A stretch of DNA of 64,000 nt from Euryodendron excelsum (Eukaryota > Streptophyta > Magnoliopsida > Ericales > Pentaphylacaceae). The notes beneath the pieces were generated by a model. It ran no database searches. It saw only the letters and a program-made list of their open reading frames with translations, and was not told the origin of the DNA. The translations under genes were made by a program, and so were the position numbers. This document shows, piece by piece, positions 24,261-36,351 of the stretch (the stretch's first letter is position 1; each line of letters opens with the position of its first letter). Where the stretch lies: assembly GCA_033060915.1 (NCBI GenBank), contig CM065393.1:2987001-3051000 (forward strand). The letters run 5' to 3'.

Positions 24261-26447
24261 ATGGTGCTTATGGCTCCAGCAGGTCCTTGTGGGCCCGAGA
24301 CGCGACCAATTGACTGGATTGGAGATTGAAGGGCTCGTCTTGAGCTTGCATGTGCTGTGGTGTTTGAAAACTGGACTCGGTCAAGCCGAAGATTGCCGAG
24401 TGGGCAAAAATGGGGTGCTTACAAACACACCGTTAAATGAATTGAGAAATGCATAAATTAGGGAATTCTCGAAAGTATTTCCAGAGCACTTTTTATTGGT
24501 ATGGTCTGATTGGAGAGATTGCTTCCCGAATGCCCAGATCACGTGGCCCAAAAATGGCTACTTTTGAACATCTGTGGAGCGTATCACAGATGCTCCACAA
24601 AAGTGTATTTTTATGCACATTTTCAAAATTATGTCTCACTCTTTCGAACACCTTTCAAGCTCTTTGAAAATGACAGGTTCTTGATAAACAGTAGAAAAAC
24701 ATCGTGGACGTGACCGATTTCCCCAAATCCTTCCCAAATGGCACAATTATTAAGGCAAAGTTTAAACGAATATTCCCGGTGGTGGAGCGTATGCTACAAG
24801 CGCCTAGATTTTAATTAAATCAATCAAACTTTGCTTACCTCTTAAAATTTGGCTTGTACAGAGTGTGCCACGTGGCATTTTGCTAGTGGAATAATACTGG
24901 CACATGTAGCATATGTGCTAGGGCAAAATTTGTCTAGGCGCTTGTATTACATGCGCTAGTCCTCTCCAGCTTTGCTTATAAATACATGCCTCTCCCTTTG
25001 CATATTCCAGGCTAAAAAACAGCAGCAAAGCTCTGCAGAAATCTCTTTTGAATCTTAAATTCCTATATACATCACACTCTCCAAACACTTAGGTTAGATT
25101 CCACCCCCTTCTAACCTATACACTACACCTATATAGCCCTCAATGTCATAGAAGACCTCATTCCAGCTCCTTCAAGCCTCCCCAAGGCTATTCAAGCTCA
25201 AGTAAAGCATCCATGGAAGTTTGAAAGTATTTGAAAGCAAAAGATGGTATTGTCTTTTATATTTTTGTCATCTTTACTCAGCTCTTCTTCCTCCCAGCCT
25301 ACTTAGGCTATTCTTTATTTTAAACCCCCATCTTCTACCCCATTTTCTTGCATGCTTGAAATAAGAGAGCTCTAAGTTCATGCCTAGAGGAAAGTTTGTG
25401 AGAGACAACGTGTCGAGAGATCTCTCATTAGCCTACTTTAAGATGGTATGGCTTTGGAGCACCTTAATTATGTAGTGTAGCCTATAACCTTATATGAATT
25501 CATAACCCCCTTGCATATGGTTACCATGTTTATGTATTACATGCTTGGCCTCATTTTCATGTCGATCATTATTTTGTAAAAATTTTCACTATCCCCATTT
25601 CTATGTTTTCTTCAAATTTCACATCCTAGTGTTTTCCAAAAAGTGGCTATAAGAATTGGATCCTTGAAGCCTAGGTCAATTTTCATGTCTTAGAAAGCCT
25701 CCCTTTAAGCCCCATGACTTTATTTTGCACACTTGTATTTTTTTGCATAAAATTGGTTTTCAAACTCATCTCTTCTATATTGATTTTTGTATAATCCACT
25801 CTGTTGAACCTTGTGGTTGAAATGGTCCATTGGAACCCTCTCTTGAGCGGTTTTCTCATTATCTTGACCATATGAACTCTAGTTCATTAGAATTGGTTGT
25901 CTACACCCCTAAAGTGGTTTTCAAAACAACCCTCTTCAAAAAGGGTTCTCCAAGTTTCATTCTCTTTAATTTGCATAAAAATGATCCCTCTAAACTACCA
26001 TTTTCATCTTGATTTTCTAGAAATTTTGTTCTCTTGAATATTGTGGTAGGAATGGTCCCATGGAGTCCTCCTAGGAGTGATTTACTTCCTTCAAATTAAC
26101 CATATAAACCCTTATTCATTAGGGAGGTTTTCAAAATCTTAAAAGCTGGTTTTCCAAAACCCCCCCTTTCTAAAATTGATTTTCAAAGGATTATTCTCTT
26201 TAATTTTCAAATTTTCAAATATCAACTCAATATTAATTTTCACAAGTTTTGCTTTCTTGAGTTAGTGGATGAAATGGTTCCAAGGCAACTCTCTCTTGGG
26301 TGGTTTTCAAATATTAACCATAGGACCCTAACACTCACTTGAGTGGTTTTTATAAAATGATTTTCAAAATCTACTTTCAAGTTTCATGAATAAATCCACC
26401 TTTCCAAGATCACTAGGTCCAAACTCTAGTTCAAAACCACCTTCCAG

Positions 26448-26800
26448 CCCTAGGTTAGTTTGACCCTAGCTGTCCAACCTTAGGTTAACCTAATTCAAGT
26501 CAGTTAACCCTAGGTTAATCAAACCCTAGCTTAACCTAACCTTATTTAGTTAACCCTAGGTTACCTCAACTCTAGGTTAACCTAACCCAAGTTAGTTAAT
26601 CCTAGGTAACTTTAACCCTAGGTTAACCTAACCTTAGTTAGTTAACCCTAGGTCACCTCAACCCTAGGTTAACCTAACCCAAGTTAGTTAACCCTAAGTA
26701 ACCTTAACCCTAGGATAACCTAACCTTAATTAGTTAATCCTAGGTCAACCCAACCCTAGTCTAACCTAACCTTAGTTAGTTAATCCTAGGTCAACCTAAG
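26448..26800 (-). repeat. Degenerate CCCTAGGTTAACCTAACC array (inverted counterpart)
   Basis: About ten units alternate AACCCTAGGTTAACCTAACC with TTAGTTAATCCTAGGT. It lies in the minus-orientation Ogre-like LTR and corresponds to 21170-21420, but has more units. Confidence 0.75.
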
Positions 26801-28631
26801 TTAGATTAGTAAGCTTCAAGGTTCTAATTCAAGGACTCTTTTTCTAATAATCCTTCAACTCAAAAAACTATTTTCATAACAAATTTTCAAAAACATCCTA
26901 CTCTCTTTGGATTTTAAAAATCAACTCCAACACCTTTTCAAATATTCCTATATTCCATCTTCAATAATGCTTCCAAGAAGTTCTCTTAAACTTGTTTCAA
27001 CTAAAATAACTAGACACTTAACATTTTTCAAAAACTATCTCCAAAATATTTTCAAGAACTCACAATCCTAAAATGTCCCAAATCTTATATGGTTAGGGAT
27101 TCCAAGGGAAAGTGATACATATAGATACAACCTCCAAGGTTGTCCATATTAGGGTTTTAAAACCCTAAGTGTTTTTCAAAAGCCTTTTTCTAAAATAATT
27201 TTCAAACATTACATTATTGAGGCAACCCTAATCCTTCCATGGTTAGGATTAATCAAGTATAAGTGAGAAATTAAAAAAGGGTTCTATAACCCTAAAGTTT
27301 TAAAAAGTCAAAAGGGAAGTTTCTAGCCCCCTGTTTGAAACATGTTTTCAAAATTCATAGCCTTAAAGGAGTTTAGTCCTTCAATGACTAACCTCTAGGT
27401 AATGAAACATTAAATATGCATTTCAATAAGGTATTCAAACACTACTTTCAAAAGCTTTTCGAAGGCAAGTTCGCAAGAGCATTTCTAACGCAAACTCTAC
27501 CTCCTAAGTTTTCAAAAAAGACTCCAAAATATTTTCTAAACTCCATTGAGTTGTTTCAAAGCACTTCCAAAACCCCCTTGGGTCATTTTAAATACATTTC
27601 ATTACTCTCTTGAATTAATTTAAAAAACATTTCAAATTATGTCCAAACCGGATTACAAAAACACTTCAAATATCCCAAGTTCTATCTCAACGGAATTTTT
27701 CTAAACTCTCAAGTTCTCTGTTTTTAAAGACCTCAATATGTCTTCAAAACATTCCAAATGCCCCAATGTGCCTTTTTTCTATCGGGCTCTTGCCTGAACT
27801 ACGAATGACTTGATTCTTGCCAAATGAGATAAGTAAGCAACTTAAAATGGTGCAATCATAACTTTTATTCCAACTCAAGTCCTCTTTTCAAAAATTTCCA
27901 CCAAGTTAAAGTTTCTTTCCCAAATCACTTCAAGACTTTCTATTTTCAAACATCTTTTCAAAAGCATACATCATGCATCATTCATCCAAAAAGTGATGAC
28001 TAAACCCATTTTTCAAAATTCTAAAGTGGATATTAAGTCAATAATAATGACCGGTTATTCGAATGAGTGAGTTAAGTGTGATTAGACATGTAGGTACCAA
28101 AAGAGCGAGGTAGGGTGATGATCTTAGGATATTTTTCCTACACGTAACCAACCCCCGGACCATAAATTTCTGTTTCAAAGACCACTCTGGAGTCATGTTT
28201 TCTAAAAAGGCTTTACAAACATTTTCAAAAAGCTTGCTAAAAACCCTTTTTCTAAAAGCCTTCCCAAGAAGGACATTTTTAAAACCTTTTTGAAAAACCT
28301 AAGTCTAGTGTTCGGATTATACTTAGTTTAGGTGACTTAACACATTTTTAACTATGTTAGGTGGCGACTCCAAACTTTTCCAAAAAATTCTCAATTAAAT
28401 TAATTTCAAGTTCGAACCTAGTCGCACTCGTCATTCTAGGAGGATGAGTTTTAATGAGAGAGTACCGTGTTTTTTTTCGAGCCGAGACGGCTTGGTGTCC
28501 AAAAATCCGGGCACGACACGGAGCTTGGCTGTCACAAAAATGAGTTTTTGAGATGGCATTTGCTACAAATGAGCTCCCATTGTAAATACCACTATTTGGG
28601 ATGGAAAAGTAGCCGTCACAAATACTCCTGT

Positions 28632-29984
28632 CAGTATGAATTGTAGGTTTCAACTCGCATCCATTTCTCTCACAATTTGCAACAATTAAAATGAAATTAC
28701 TTCTTAAAAAGATAAAATAAAAAACACTTGATTTTGAAAGATTGATTTGGCTAAACTAAAGTAATATTAAAACAACTAAACTATTAAGATAAAAGACTTG
28801 AATCCAATTGGTTCAACCATCCAATTCGCCTAAGGTTTCAAATGAGGTTTGATAACTCAAATCATTGGCTTCATCACGAACCTTTGATTTGGAGGATTTC
28901 GACTATTACATCATTGAAATAAATAATAATTCACTTAAATTTATGAACAATGAGATTCATGTATTCATAACACCGATCTAAGCAACCATACACCAAATTC
29001 AAGGTTTATGCATGAAAACTCAAAGATTTAGTCAAGAACATAAGATATCAATAAGATCTAAGAAATGATTATCATAGAATCGATTCAATAACACTTTGAA
29101 GTTAGAATTACGATCAATTTAAAAATCATAAACTAATACCAGCGCTTTGTGCAATTTCAATATCAATCTAGAAATTGTGCATTGAAATTATCAAACATAG
29201 TCAATATTCTAAGTGTCCTTAGAGATCTAGACTTCAATTGCTAAGAATTGGAAGTTTAAGAAGATAGAGCAATGAAATTATGATTTACCTCCTTTGAAAA
29301 TCTTAAAACCCTTGGATAATCTTCTCAATTGAACCCAAGAAAAGAATTAGCTACTTGGTTCTATAGAAATTTGCATTGAATTCATGAAAATTGTGCTTGA
29401 TTACAATAAAAATGAAAAACTGCAAAGAAATCTAGAGATTCTCTCTCTGAAACTACTCCTACCACTCTCTAAAAACTCGAAAAATATGTAAAAGAAGAAG
29501 AGATCCCCAAATTTGGGCCCAAAATGGTCTTAAATAGACTAAAAAATAACAGAGCTACGCAAACCGTTAGCAAGCCGTTCGAATGGATTGCTAACCTTAT
29601 TCAAACGCTAAAAACAAGCCTATGAAGTTTCCTGACCGTTCGAACGGTTGTGTAGATCTCGAAACCTTATATGAAATTGATATATTATAGACCTTAGTAG
29701 GACTTTTGGTATGAGCAGTATGACCTTTCAAAGTTTCAGTTTTGCGTACTTCAGCAGCTTGTGTCACATCTTCAGCAGCTTGTACTCTGACAGTATCTTC
29801 TTGAAACTTACTCTTCTTTCATCTGAATTGTGTCTGAAGTCATCCAATTTAAACTTGAAACCTATATAAAGCAAAACAAACTTAGATAATACTAAAATCT
29901 TGCTAAAAATGCATATAAAATCTTAAATTAGGACTAACAAATCACAAGTTATGGTGTTGTAATTATACTTTTAGAGCACAATCA
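28632..29984 (-). repeat. Athila-like LTR, minus orientation, 3' truncated
   Basis: It is the reverse complement of about 3512-4850. Its 5' end (TGATTGTGCTCTAAAAGTATAAT on the minus strand) is at 29984. Its 3' part and primer site are missing; the Ogre-like LTR end at 28518 lies about 110 bp further left, the gap holding unassigned GTCACAAA-rich sequence. CCGTTCGAACGG palindromes lie at 29575-29650. Confidence 0.75.
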
Positions 29985-30236
29985 CTATAGCAATTCTAGG
30001 ACTGGTATAACTATAAGGGCAGCCCAATACACAAGGTTGTGGCCAGAAATATGTCTATGGTGAAAATTAATCAATACAAAGCTAGCTTACTTGTTAAAGT
30101 GACGGACAAAATTTAATTACATCAACTATCTTGAATGCTATATTACACATGGACCATAGTGCCTAAGGTCATATGTTGAGTATTGCTTATAATAACAAAT
30201 ATATCATCAATTTTTAGACAGGTCTCTATCAATTAT
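29985..30236. repeat. Flank copied in inverse orientation at 3272-3511
   Basis: The sequence directly outside the LTR 5' end is the reverse complement of 3272-3511. It is contiguous to the right with DNA of the HKT block, so this copy is probably the original arrangement. No gene is seen. Confidence 0.7.
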
Positions 30237-31189
30237 ACATCAATTATTGTGAATCTTAGATATTGAAAGGAAGAGACAATAAGTGCAAGTAACCTTGCTG
30301 TGATTATGTTGGATAACAATCTCAAATCCTCGGAAGACAGACGACAACACGATTAACCAAATGCAGATGATGAAATCCACATCATTGATTGATTATGTCA
30401 ACGTGACAGCTTTATAGATAAATGTAATCACAATTATTGAGAATATGCAACGGATTGGATTTTGGCATATCAAATATGCCATATTTACAACTATTCAATT
30501 TCAATTCTGCTAGATACAGATCACTTGTTTGTCTAATGATATTAGTCAGAGAACTCAAAATTCACTACATGGATTTGGAGTTTAAGATTGAAGAGTTTCA
30601 TGCTTTGAATGATTGTCAGGTAAAAAGCACTAGTCATAACCCCTACCACATTAATTAAATGATATTTATAGTTATATAATATACTGTTAGTATAATTTTC
30701 CTTGACCAAGGCCAGAAAGAGAGTACAATTATGACACAGCATTATGAAATTATATCGTATAATTTTATTGTAGGAACCTAACATTATGCCTTCAGAGTGA
30801 TGTTATATATATGACGAAAATCAACTGCATGCCAATGGCTAGACGCTATCTCCCACGGAAAATAGAATAAATTATCAGCTACAAGATTACAGTAAAATCA
30901 TTGCAAATCAATCTAAATATAATAACAACACTAACAACAATCACTTTGTCATCTTAACAATAGTTCAACGCAAACAATATCTATAGTCAAATACCAAATT
31001 ATGGATTGTGCTTCTGACCATCAAACCCCATGTTTCCACGGGACATCAGACCTTGCCCTCTTCCTACTTGGAGAGACGGAAGATATCGCCTCATAATTAT
31101 TTGGATTTCGTTATTGGAAGAAACCAAATATTCTAAAATGTAACATGATATCCTCTGTATGCTTCTCTTCTCTCTCTCTCGTTGAATTA
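30237..31189. other. Unassigned DNA downstream of the HKT block
   Basis: No gene is supported. A minus-strand frame ending at 30999 encodes a short basic peptide (MRRYLPSLQVGRGQG and onward to QKHNP) that could be the tail of a degraded last exon, but no partner exon or family was recognised. The corresponding interval is missing from the left duplicate. Confidence 0.4.
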
Positions 31190-31995
31190 ACATTATATAT
31201 ACTATTCAATTTACAAAAATCTATGATAGCATTTTTGCACTTGAGTTTTGAATTCAAACCTAAAAACAAATCTCCTGATTGAAGAGAAATTTTGCAAAAT
31301 ACCAGCATAGTTTACATGTTTCAAGAGAAAAAGCAAGCACAGGTCAATGCAATCATTCCTTTTGTCTATTAGCACAAATGCGAAAGCCTTTCGTTAAAAA
31401 ATTTCAGAAAAATGAATGTTAATGGTTCACTAACAATAGATCACTGTTAGTCATATTTCCAATGTACGACGAATATTTTGTACCTTATTGAATGTCCATT
31501 TGTGAGTTGAATTATTAACCAAAATATTGGGAAGGACAATACTTGATTATACATAATAAAAAAGTTCATGCACTACTTGCTGTAAAACAACAAGTCTGCT
31601 CTGATCATTGGTTTCTTTTAACCTTATAAAGACAGCATGTAAATATTTTTCTTTCTATTTATCTATGGAGTTTTGTTTTCATTTGAAAATTCGCACCATT
31701 TTAGTGCATTCTTCATTGGGAGATTTGTTTGTGGGTCTATACACACGTATATGCATGTATGTGTTGCTAACCGGTGGAGTTGTGCTTGTTGTTGATCAAA
31801 TTAGACATGATCGCCCATGGTAGATTTAGGGTTCTATGACTAAATGGCAGCCCACCCCGCCTACTGTGGACTGGGGAGAGTTAGATGTGTATACAATCTT
31901 CTACCCTCGTGGAAAGAGATTATTTCCCTATTTTGAAATTGTAATGGCCAAGTCGCAGAGTGACTAAAACTTTGTACCAAAAAAAGTAAAGCAAT
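31190..31995 (+). repeat. HKT-downstream DNA, counterpart of 6628-7392
   Basis: This matches the left duplicate in the same orientation and includes the SINE-like stretch at 31838-31995. In the left copy an LTR element follows soon after; here the sequence continues uninterrupted to 32620. Confidence 0.8.
31838..31995 (-). mobile_element. SINE-like sequence (second copy)
   Basis: This is the counterpart of 7205-7360, with GGCAGCCCACCCCG, GGGGAGAGTTAGATG, AAAGAGATTATTTCC and GTCGCAGAGTGACTAAAAC in order. It was carried along by the segmental duplication and is not an independent insertion. Confidence 0.45.
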
Positions 31996-32620
31996 ACGTA
32001 TTGACTAAAAATTTTCATACTACTACTAAAAATATGAGTGAAAGAAGAAAATAGTTATCTTTTTGTTGAGGTAACAATTGACGTATTTGATTGAATTTGA
32101 TCTTCATTGTAGTTAGAAGGGTTTGATAGTCAAAGTATAAGAGTTGGCCATAGTAATTTATCTTTGTAAATACCCTAATCCTGGTATAGATGTCATGCCT
32201 TTGATCAGACTGGGAAGAGAATTAGTCGGAGAGCATACAAGCTGGTTTAGATACTCCTAACCAAAAAAATGTGGAAAAAAAAAGGGTGGCCATAGGCCCA
32301 ATCTTTATTTTAGTATATTCGGCAAACAAAAGCTACATCCAAACATTTGAATCCTAATATTCCGGTTGTAGCAGCCTTAAGTATACTAGCCATTACCATT
32401 AGAGCCAAAAAAGAAAAAGAAAGTAAGAATATATGTTATTAAGCATATGATTAAGAATATATGTGTAGGTTTTCACTTGATCACCATAATGCATGGTCGG
32501 TGAGTTACATTCTGCATTGTATTAATTGTCATTGTTGTGATGGCCCATTTCTTAAATAATTATGTTGCGCCCAGAGGCAACGAAAGGATATGATGGACGA
32601 AAGGATATGATGGACGAAAG
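31996..32620. other. Unassigned DNA
   Basis: AT-rich, with no frame of note. It includes a short tandem GGATATGATGGACGAAA duplication at 32585-32620. It is absent from the left duplicate, where the gag-only element lies instead. Confidence 0.5.
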
Positions 32621-32746
32621 AAGTGGATTCATCTACGCAAAATGTTAGATTATAGTTGCACTGGGCCAACCTTGGGCTGTCTATCTGCTTCCTTGTTCCT
32701 TCTTTTGTATCACCCACTCAATGGCATTGAACCGAATCCTTTGTTG

Positions 32747-32747
<1 letters not shown>

Positions 32748-32810
<63 letters not shown>
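32748..32810 (+). repeat. (TC)n microsatellite, about 63 bp
   Basis: An uninterrupted CT run about 330 bp beyond the HKT stop codon. The same site in the left duplicate (14246-14270) is short and interrupted, so the run expanded after duplication or was lost there. Confidence 0.95.
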
Positions 32811-32814
<4 letters not shown>

Positions 32815-33143
32815 GAAAGACTAAACTTAAGGGAAGTCGCCCCATAATCTGCTTATTTGAGCACATGAAGGTGAGCAAATAGAGGCAGCTTAGTCAGAGT
32901 AACTTCAAGCAGAGTAACAAGGAGCAGAATGAACATCCCTACTGTCAATAAGAGTGATTATAATTCGAAAGTTCACTATTTTATAATACAGTAAGGAAGT
33001 TTTCGTGAGATCAAGTCATCCTAAGAGCTCAAACAAGCTTTGCTAACTGTCAAGCTCTAATACTCTCACTAATATTCCAGAAAATAGGAGGGGACAAAAG
33101 GAACAAAACTTGGCACACAAAACCCTAAACCTTCGTACTTGTG

Positions 33144-33976
33144 TTAGGCTAGTTTCCAAGCTCTACCACCATTCTTGCCGGAGTTCTTAAGCCTTCCAAA
33201 GAACATAACAAGAATTAGGATAAGTTTTCCCTTGTTGCTCCACCTTCCGACAAATCCATAATATGCATCTTTACAGTAGCTATCAGATTTCAATCTCCGC
33301 TTACAGCTGTAGCCGGTTGAGAACCCGACATTCCCATATGAACTACAAAATGATCACACGATCTTGAGTACGGCTATGCATGAATTTCAAGCATGATAAT
33401 ATTTTCTAGTAGATGTTATTCAATGGGTATAAACTTCTTACAAGTAATTTTTCTGTCTATAAATGTTTCTATCATATGCTAACTAATTCGTTCTTTTTTT
33501 TTTTTCTAAAAATAATTACTTGAACACGCTGTTAAACAAAAATTAGGACCATGGTAATGAATAATAGGAAAATAATTCAGCTTTTACCTAACTACTTCCA
33601 GGGTGATGGTTAAAACATTGAAGTTGAGAGGGTCTTCCTTCATTTTCTCTCTCTCGGTGATACAAATGAGAATGACGAAGATGGCTAAATAAGAAAGTTG
33701 CGAGAACATTATACAGTCCACGAAGTTCTTCCTTCCTTTTGTGCTCTGTTTATCATTTGTTGATGCCTTTACATGATCATCAATGGGAAAAAATGAAGTA
33801 TACGATGGAAGATACCTGTAAAAACAAGTTAAACATAACACAGCAGTTAATGATTTATATATATTAAAATAAAATTAAAAAAAAATAATCAACACTATTG
33901 AATTTAAAGAAATATTTTTCCTTTTCACATTGCCTGTATTTTTTGACCAATACTCTTGCCACTTCTTTCTTTATTA

Positions 33977-34010
<34 letters not shown>

Positions 34011-34672
34011 ATATATTCAAATTCTGCTAACCAAAGGCATTTAATTCAGTTCATACTGGGTTGATTTATCAACCTATGTTATATTGTAAATTAAGCGACA
34101 AAAAAATAGCACACGCCACACTAGTGAATGATCTAATTCAAAGAATGGTAATTCCACACAATTTAGAATAACGACATATTTTTATAGATTCATGTTAATG
34201 TCTGCAAGTTACAAGGAATTATTCAATATCATTAACTTCAAAATAAATAGTAAGCTAATTTTGTCGAGTTGCATTATTCCTTTCGGGTGACTGGAAACAT
34301 GAAATTAAAGATGCGTAACTGAGTGAAATTAAATTCAGATAATAGATAGAAACAACTATTGCATTATTCCACACACCCAAAAGAGAAAGAAAGAAAAGAA
34401 AAAGAACTAAAAGTGCTCACCGTACTAGCAACAGTTAATACAATATTGCATTATTCCAGCATAACAAGTAACAAGGATCGAGAACCTAACTCAGAATTTC
34501 TACCAAAAGTAAGTGGGTTCAAAAGAAGCAGATGCAAAGTCCCTTGCTTCCACGTTTATAAAGCAAATATAATAAAGCTCTAAAAAGATAACGAATAAAT
34601 TTCCGAATCTAGGAAACTTAACACCATCCCAACCACAAGAAAAAAAAAATTGCAAAAACAAAAAATAAATTT

Positions 34673-34709
<37 letters not shown>

Positions 34710-36234
34710 ATATTTTTTCATAGACCTATCAATGATAATCTAAACATACAAAACCATGCCAAAAACGTAATGTATGTGGTTGTGAAACCATGAGAGAAAT
34801 TATGTGACCCTAATTTCCACTTAGCAATAGTCCCATATTATTAACAAGTCAAAACCATAAGTCAGTGTGGGGTTCTTGAGATTGAAATCGAAATGAATAA
34901 TTAACATATCTATGGAGATGAGGATTGTGCAACAAATTAAGCAGTGTCAATTCATTGACAGTGTCTAAACTAAATCGTTGTAGTCTCAAATAAACTTAGG
35001 CAGTCATTGGCATAATGAGAAACAGAGAAAGAAAGAGAGAGACTCACATCATTACAATGAAAAACACCAAGATTGCAGGAGAGATGATAGAGAGATCGAA
35101 AACAGATTCTCCGGTATGCCTTGAATTCACCACTTGAAACAGCGAGGCCACGAGTTTCTGATAAGAATTTAGACCATCCATGGCTTCCGAGTTCCACTCC
35201 ATAGAGCAGAAGAGTATGAACTGAACTAATATGAACCCAAAAACAGTGGCTGCCACACACAAACAGCGCAGAGTAGAAGACAAATGGCCATATCCCAGCT
35301 GCCTATAGTTCCTCAACATGTAGCTGAACTCTTCTCTCTTTGTGGCTCTCTCCAGAACCCATATCACAAACCGTAGGCACGGGGCGTATAAGGTGTTTCC
35401 GAGCAGGACCTGAGGGATGAGAAGTAGAAGCAGACCTGAATTCTTGATGAAAACCACCATGTTTTCATTGACGAGGATGAAACCGCCATTCGCGAATGTA
35501 GAGATGGTCGTAGATACAGAAAATGTTTGTATCGGAAGGCCTTTGTTCTTGAGTACTTCTCCAGCACTAGGAACAAGGCTTATATATGTATAAATCAAAA
35601 CAGAACCACCTAAATGAGCTACTAGGAGATAACAGAGGACCACACAACCCAAACACTTGATGGACTTGTGCTTCAAATGCTCACTGCCTAAGGATTTGAT
35701 TCCAGATTCTAAGCTGGCATTTGATTTTTCATCCTCTATTTGTGGAAGCTCAGAATCAGTATTAACTGGGCCCATTCTATTTTCTGGACCATCATTTTTG
35801 GTAAAAGTGGACCTCAACTGAAGTCCAAGCATGGAAGTGAAGACTTCGCCACCCACTAGCATTAAAATGGTCACAATAGCAAGTTGGGTATTAGAGAAAA
35901 CCTCCATTTCAACTGTTGACATGCTCGAAACTGTGGTTGCAGACACAGAGGTAAAGAACAAATCCAAGTCCTTTGGCCAAAACGCGGGCGCGGTTCTTGG
36001 CTTCAAAACCTTCAAAGTCAAGTAACCAACCAGAGAAACGATGATGAAGTAAAGAAGCTGAACCCAAACTGGGTTCAGCCAAAAGAGTAGGAAACGAAAG
36101 TAAGATGACAACAGGCGGAAGTACCAGGACAACAACCTGCAACATGACTGGTGAAAGGAAGCTAATTTGGAGCTTGAAGAGTGAAACAGCTGCTTTATTT
36201 TGTTCCCAAAATGAACGAGGTGGTTCTCCACCAT
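33144..36234 (-). CDS. HKT1: HKT-type high-affinity sodium transporter, class I (three exons, intact)
   Basis: HKT proteins are plasma-membrane Na+ (or Na+/K+) transporters of the Trk/Ktr/HKT superfamily; class I members retrieve Na+ from xylem sap and protect shoots from salt. Exons: 36234-35048, 33815-33588 and 33342-33144, joined at GT-AG introns of 1232 and 245 bp, giving 537 aa plus TAA, the usual family length. The ATG at 36234 is the first after the likely transcription start. Four pore loops are visible: TSVSATTVSSMSTVEMEVFS (95-114), STFANGGFILVNEN (245-258), NSRHTGESVFDLS (370-382) and SSYGNVGFSTGYSC (472-485). The first filter position is Ser (103/104) and the others Gly (250/251, 375, 475), the Ser-Gly-Gly-Gly pattern of Na+-selective class I. 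Hydrophobic segments lie near 45-78, 117-137, 193-222, 261-290 and 323-345. The C-terminus is basic. The exact symbol suffix is unknown. Confidence 0.95.
33979..34706. repeat. Two (GA)n microsatellites in HKT intron 1
   Basis: GA runs at 33979-34009 and 34677-34706 lie inside the 1232-bp first intron; a third impure GA stretch (35024-35042) directly follows the exon 1 donor. On the gene's strand they read as CT tracts. Nothing else was recognised in this intron. Confidence 0.9.
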
Positions 36235-36339
36235 ATTTATTATGGTTGCGCGGCAAATGTCCTAACCACAACCGAAGTAGAGCTACTGTAGGAATGAGAG
36301 CGGGCGAGTTTGGCAGAGACCAGCCATCACCCGCCACCA

Positions 36340-36349
36340 TTTATATAAG
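36340..36349 (-). promoter_or_regulatory. TATA box of the HKT gene
   Basis: On the minus strand CTTATATAAA lies 106-115 bp upstream of the ATG at 36234. A start about 30 bp downstream would give a 5' UTR of roughly 75 nt with no upstream ATG. Position and sequence fit a plant TATA promoter; the transcription start is inferred. Confidence 0.65.
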
Positions 36350-36351
36350 AG

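Larger units (their letters stand above)
18274..24423 (+). mobile_element. Ogre-like solo LTR, plus orientation, nested in an LTR of the same family
   Basis: It starts TGTCGTGCCCCGATTTTTAG and ends GGGGTGCTTACA. It is flanked by AACAT (18269-18273) and AACAC (24424-24428), a 5-bp target duplication with one mismatch. A single LTR between target duplications is the signature of LTR-LTR recombination. Without its own insertion (18834-20416) it is about 4.6 kb. It is the reverse complement of most of 24424-28518, which makes a large imperfect palindrome. It contains three internal tandem arrays (see 21170, 22960 and 23915). No coding region is supported. Confidence 0.8.
17620..28518 (-). mobile_element. 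Ogre-like gypsy LTR, minus orientation, split by nested insertion and truncated
   Basis: The LTR's own sequence is 17620-18273 plus 24424-28518, about 4.7 kb. Its 5' end, TGTCGTGCCCGGATTTTTGG on the minus strand, is at 28518; the 3' end is lost at 17620. The two halves join exactly when the insertion at 18274-24423 is removed (…GATTAT-AACAC-ACCG…). Long LTRs of this kind with a TGTCGTGCCC start occur in plant Tat/Ogre gypsy elements; the family name is inference because no internal coding region is present. It holds a degenerate CCCTAGGTTAACC array at 26448-26800. Short frames such as those at 25683-25871 and 27416-27613 are incidental. Confidence 0.75.

Noticed and set aside
28357..28653. 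98-aa minus-strand frame
   Set aside because: It spans the 5' end of the Ogre-like LTR and unrelated flank; it is incidental.
30437..30658. 73-aa plus-strand frame
   Set aside because: No recognisable domain, AT-rich composition and absent from the duplicate block; not supported as a gene.
32642..32878. Frames on both strands through the TC repeat
   Set aside because: They are repeat translations (LSLSLS and RERERE), not genes.
35909..36340. 143-aa minus-strand frame overlapping the HKT start
   Set aside because: It is a shadow of HKT exon 1 in another frame; its ATG overlaps the TATA box of the real gene.
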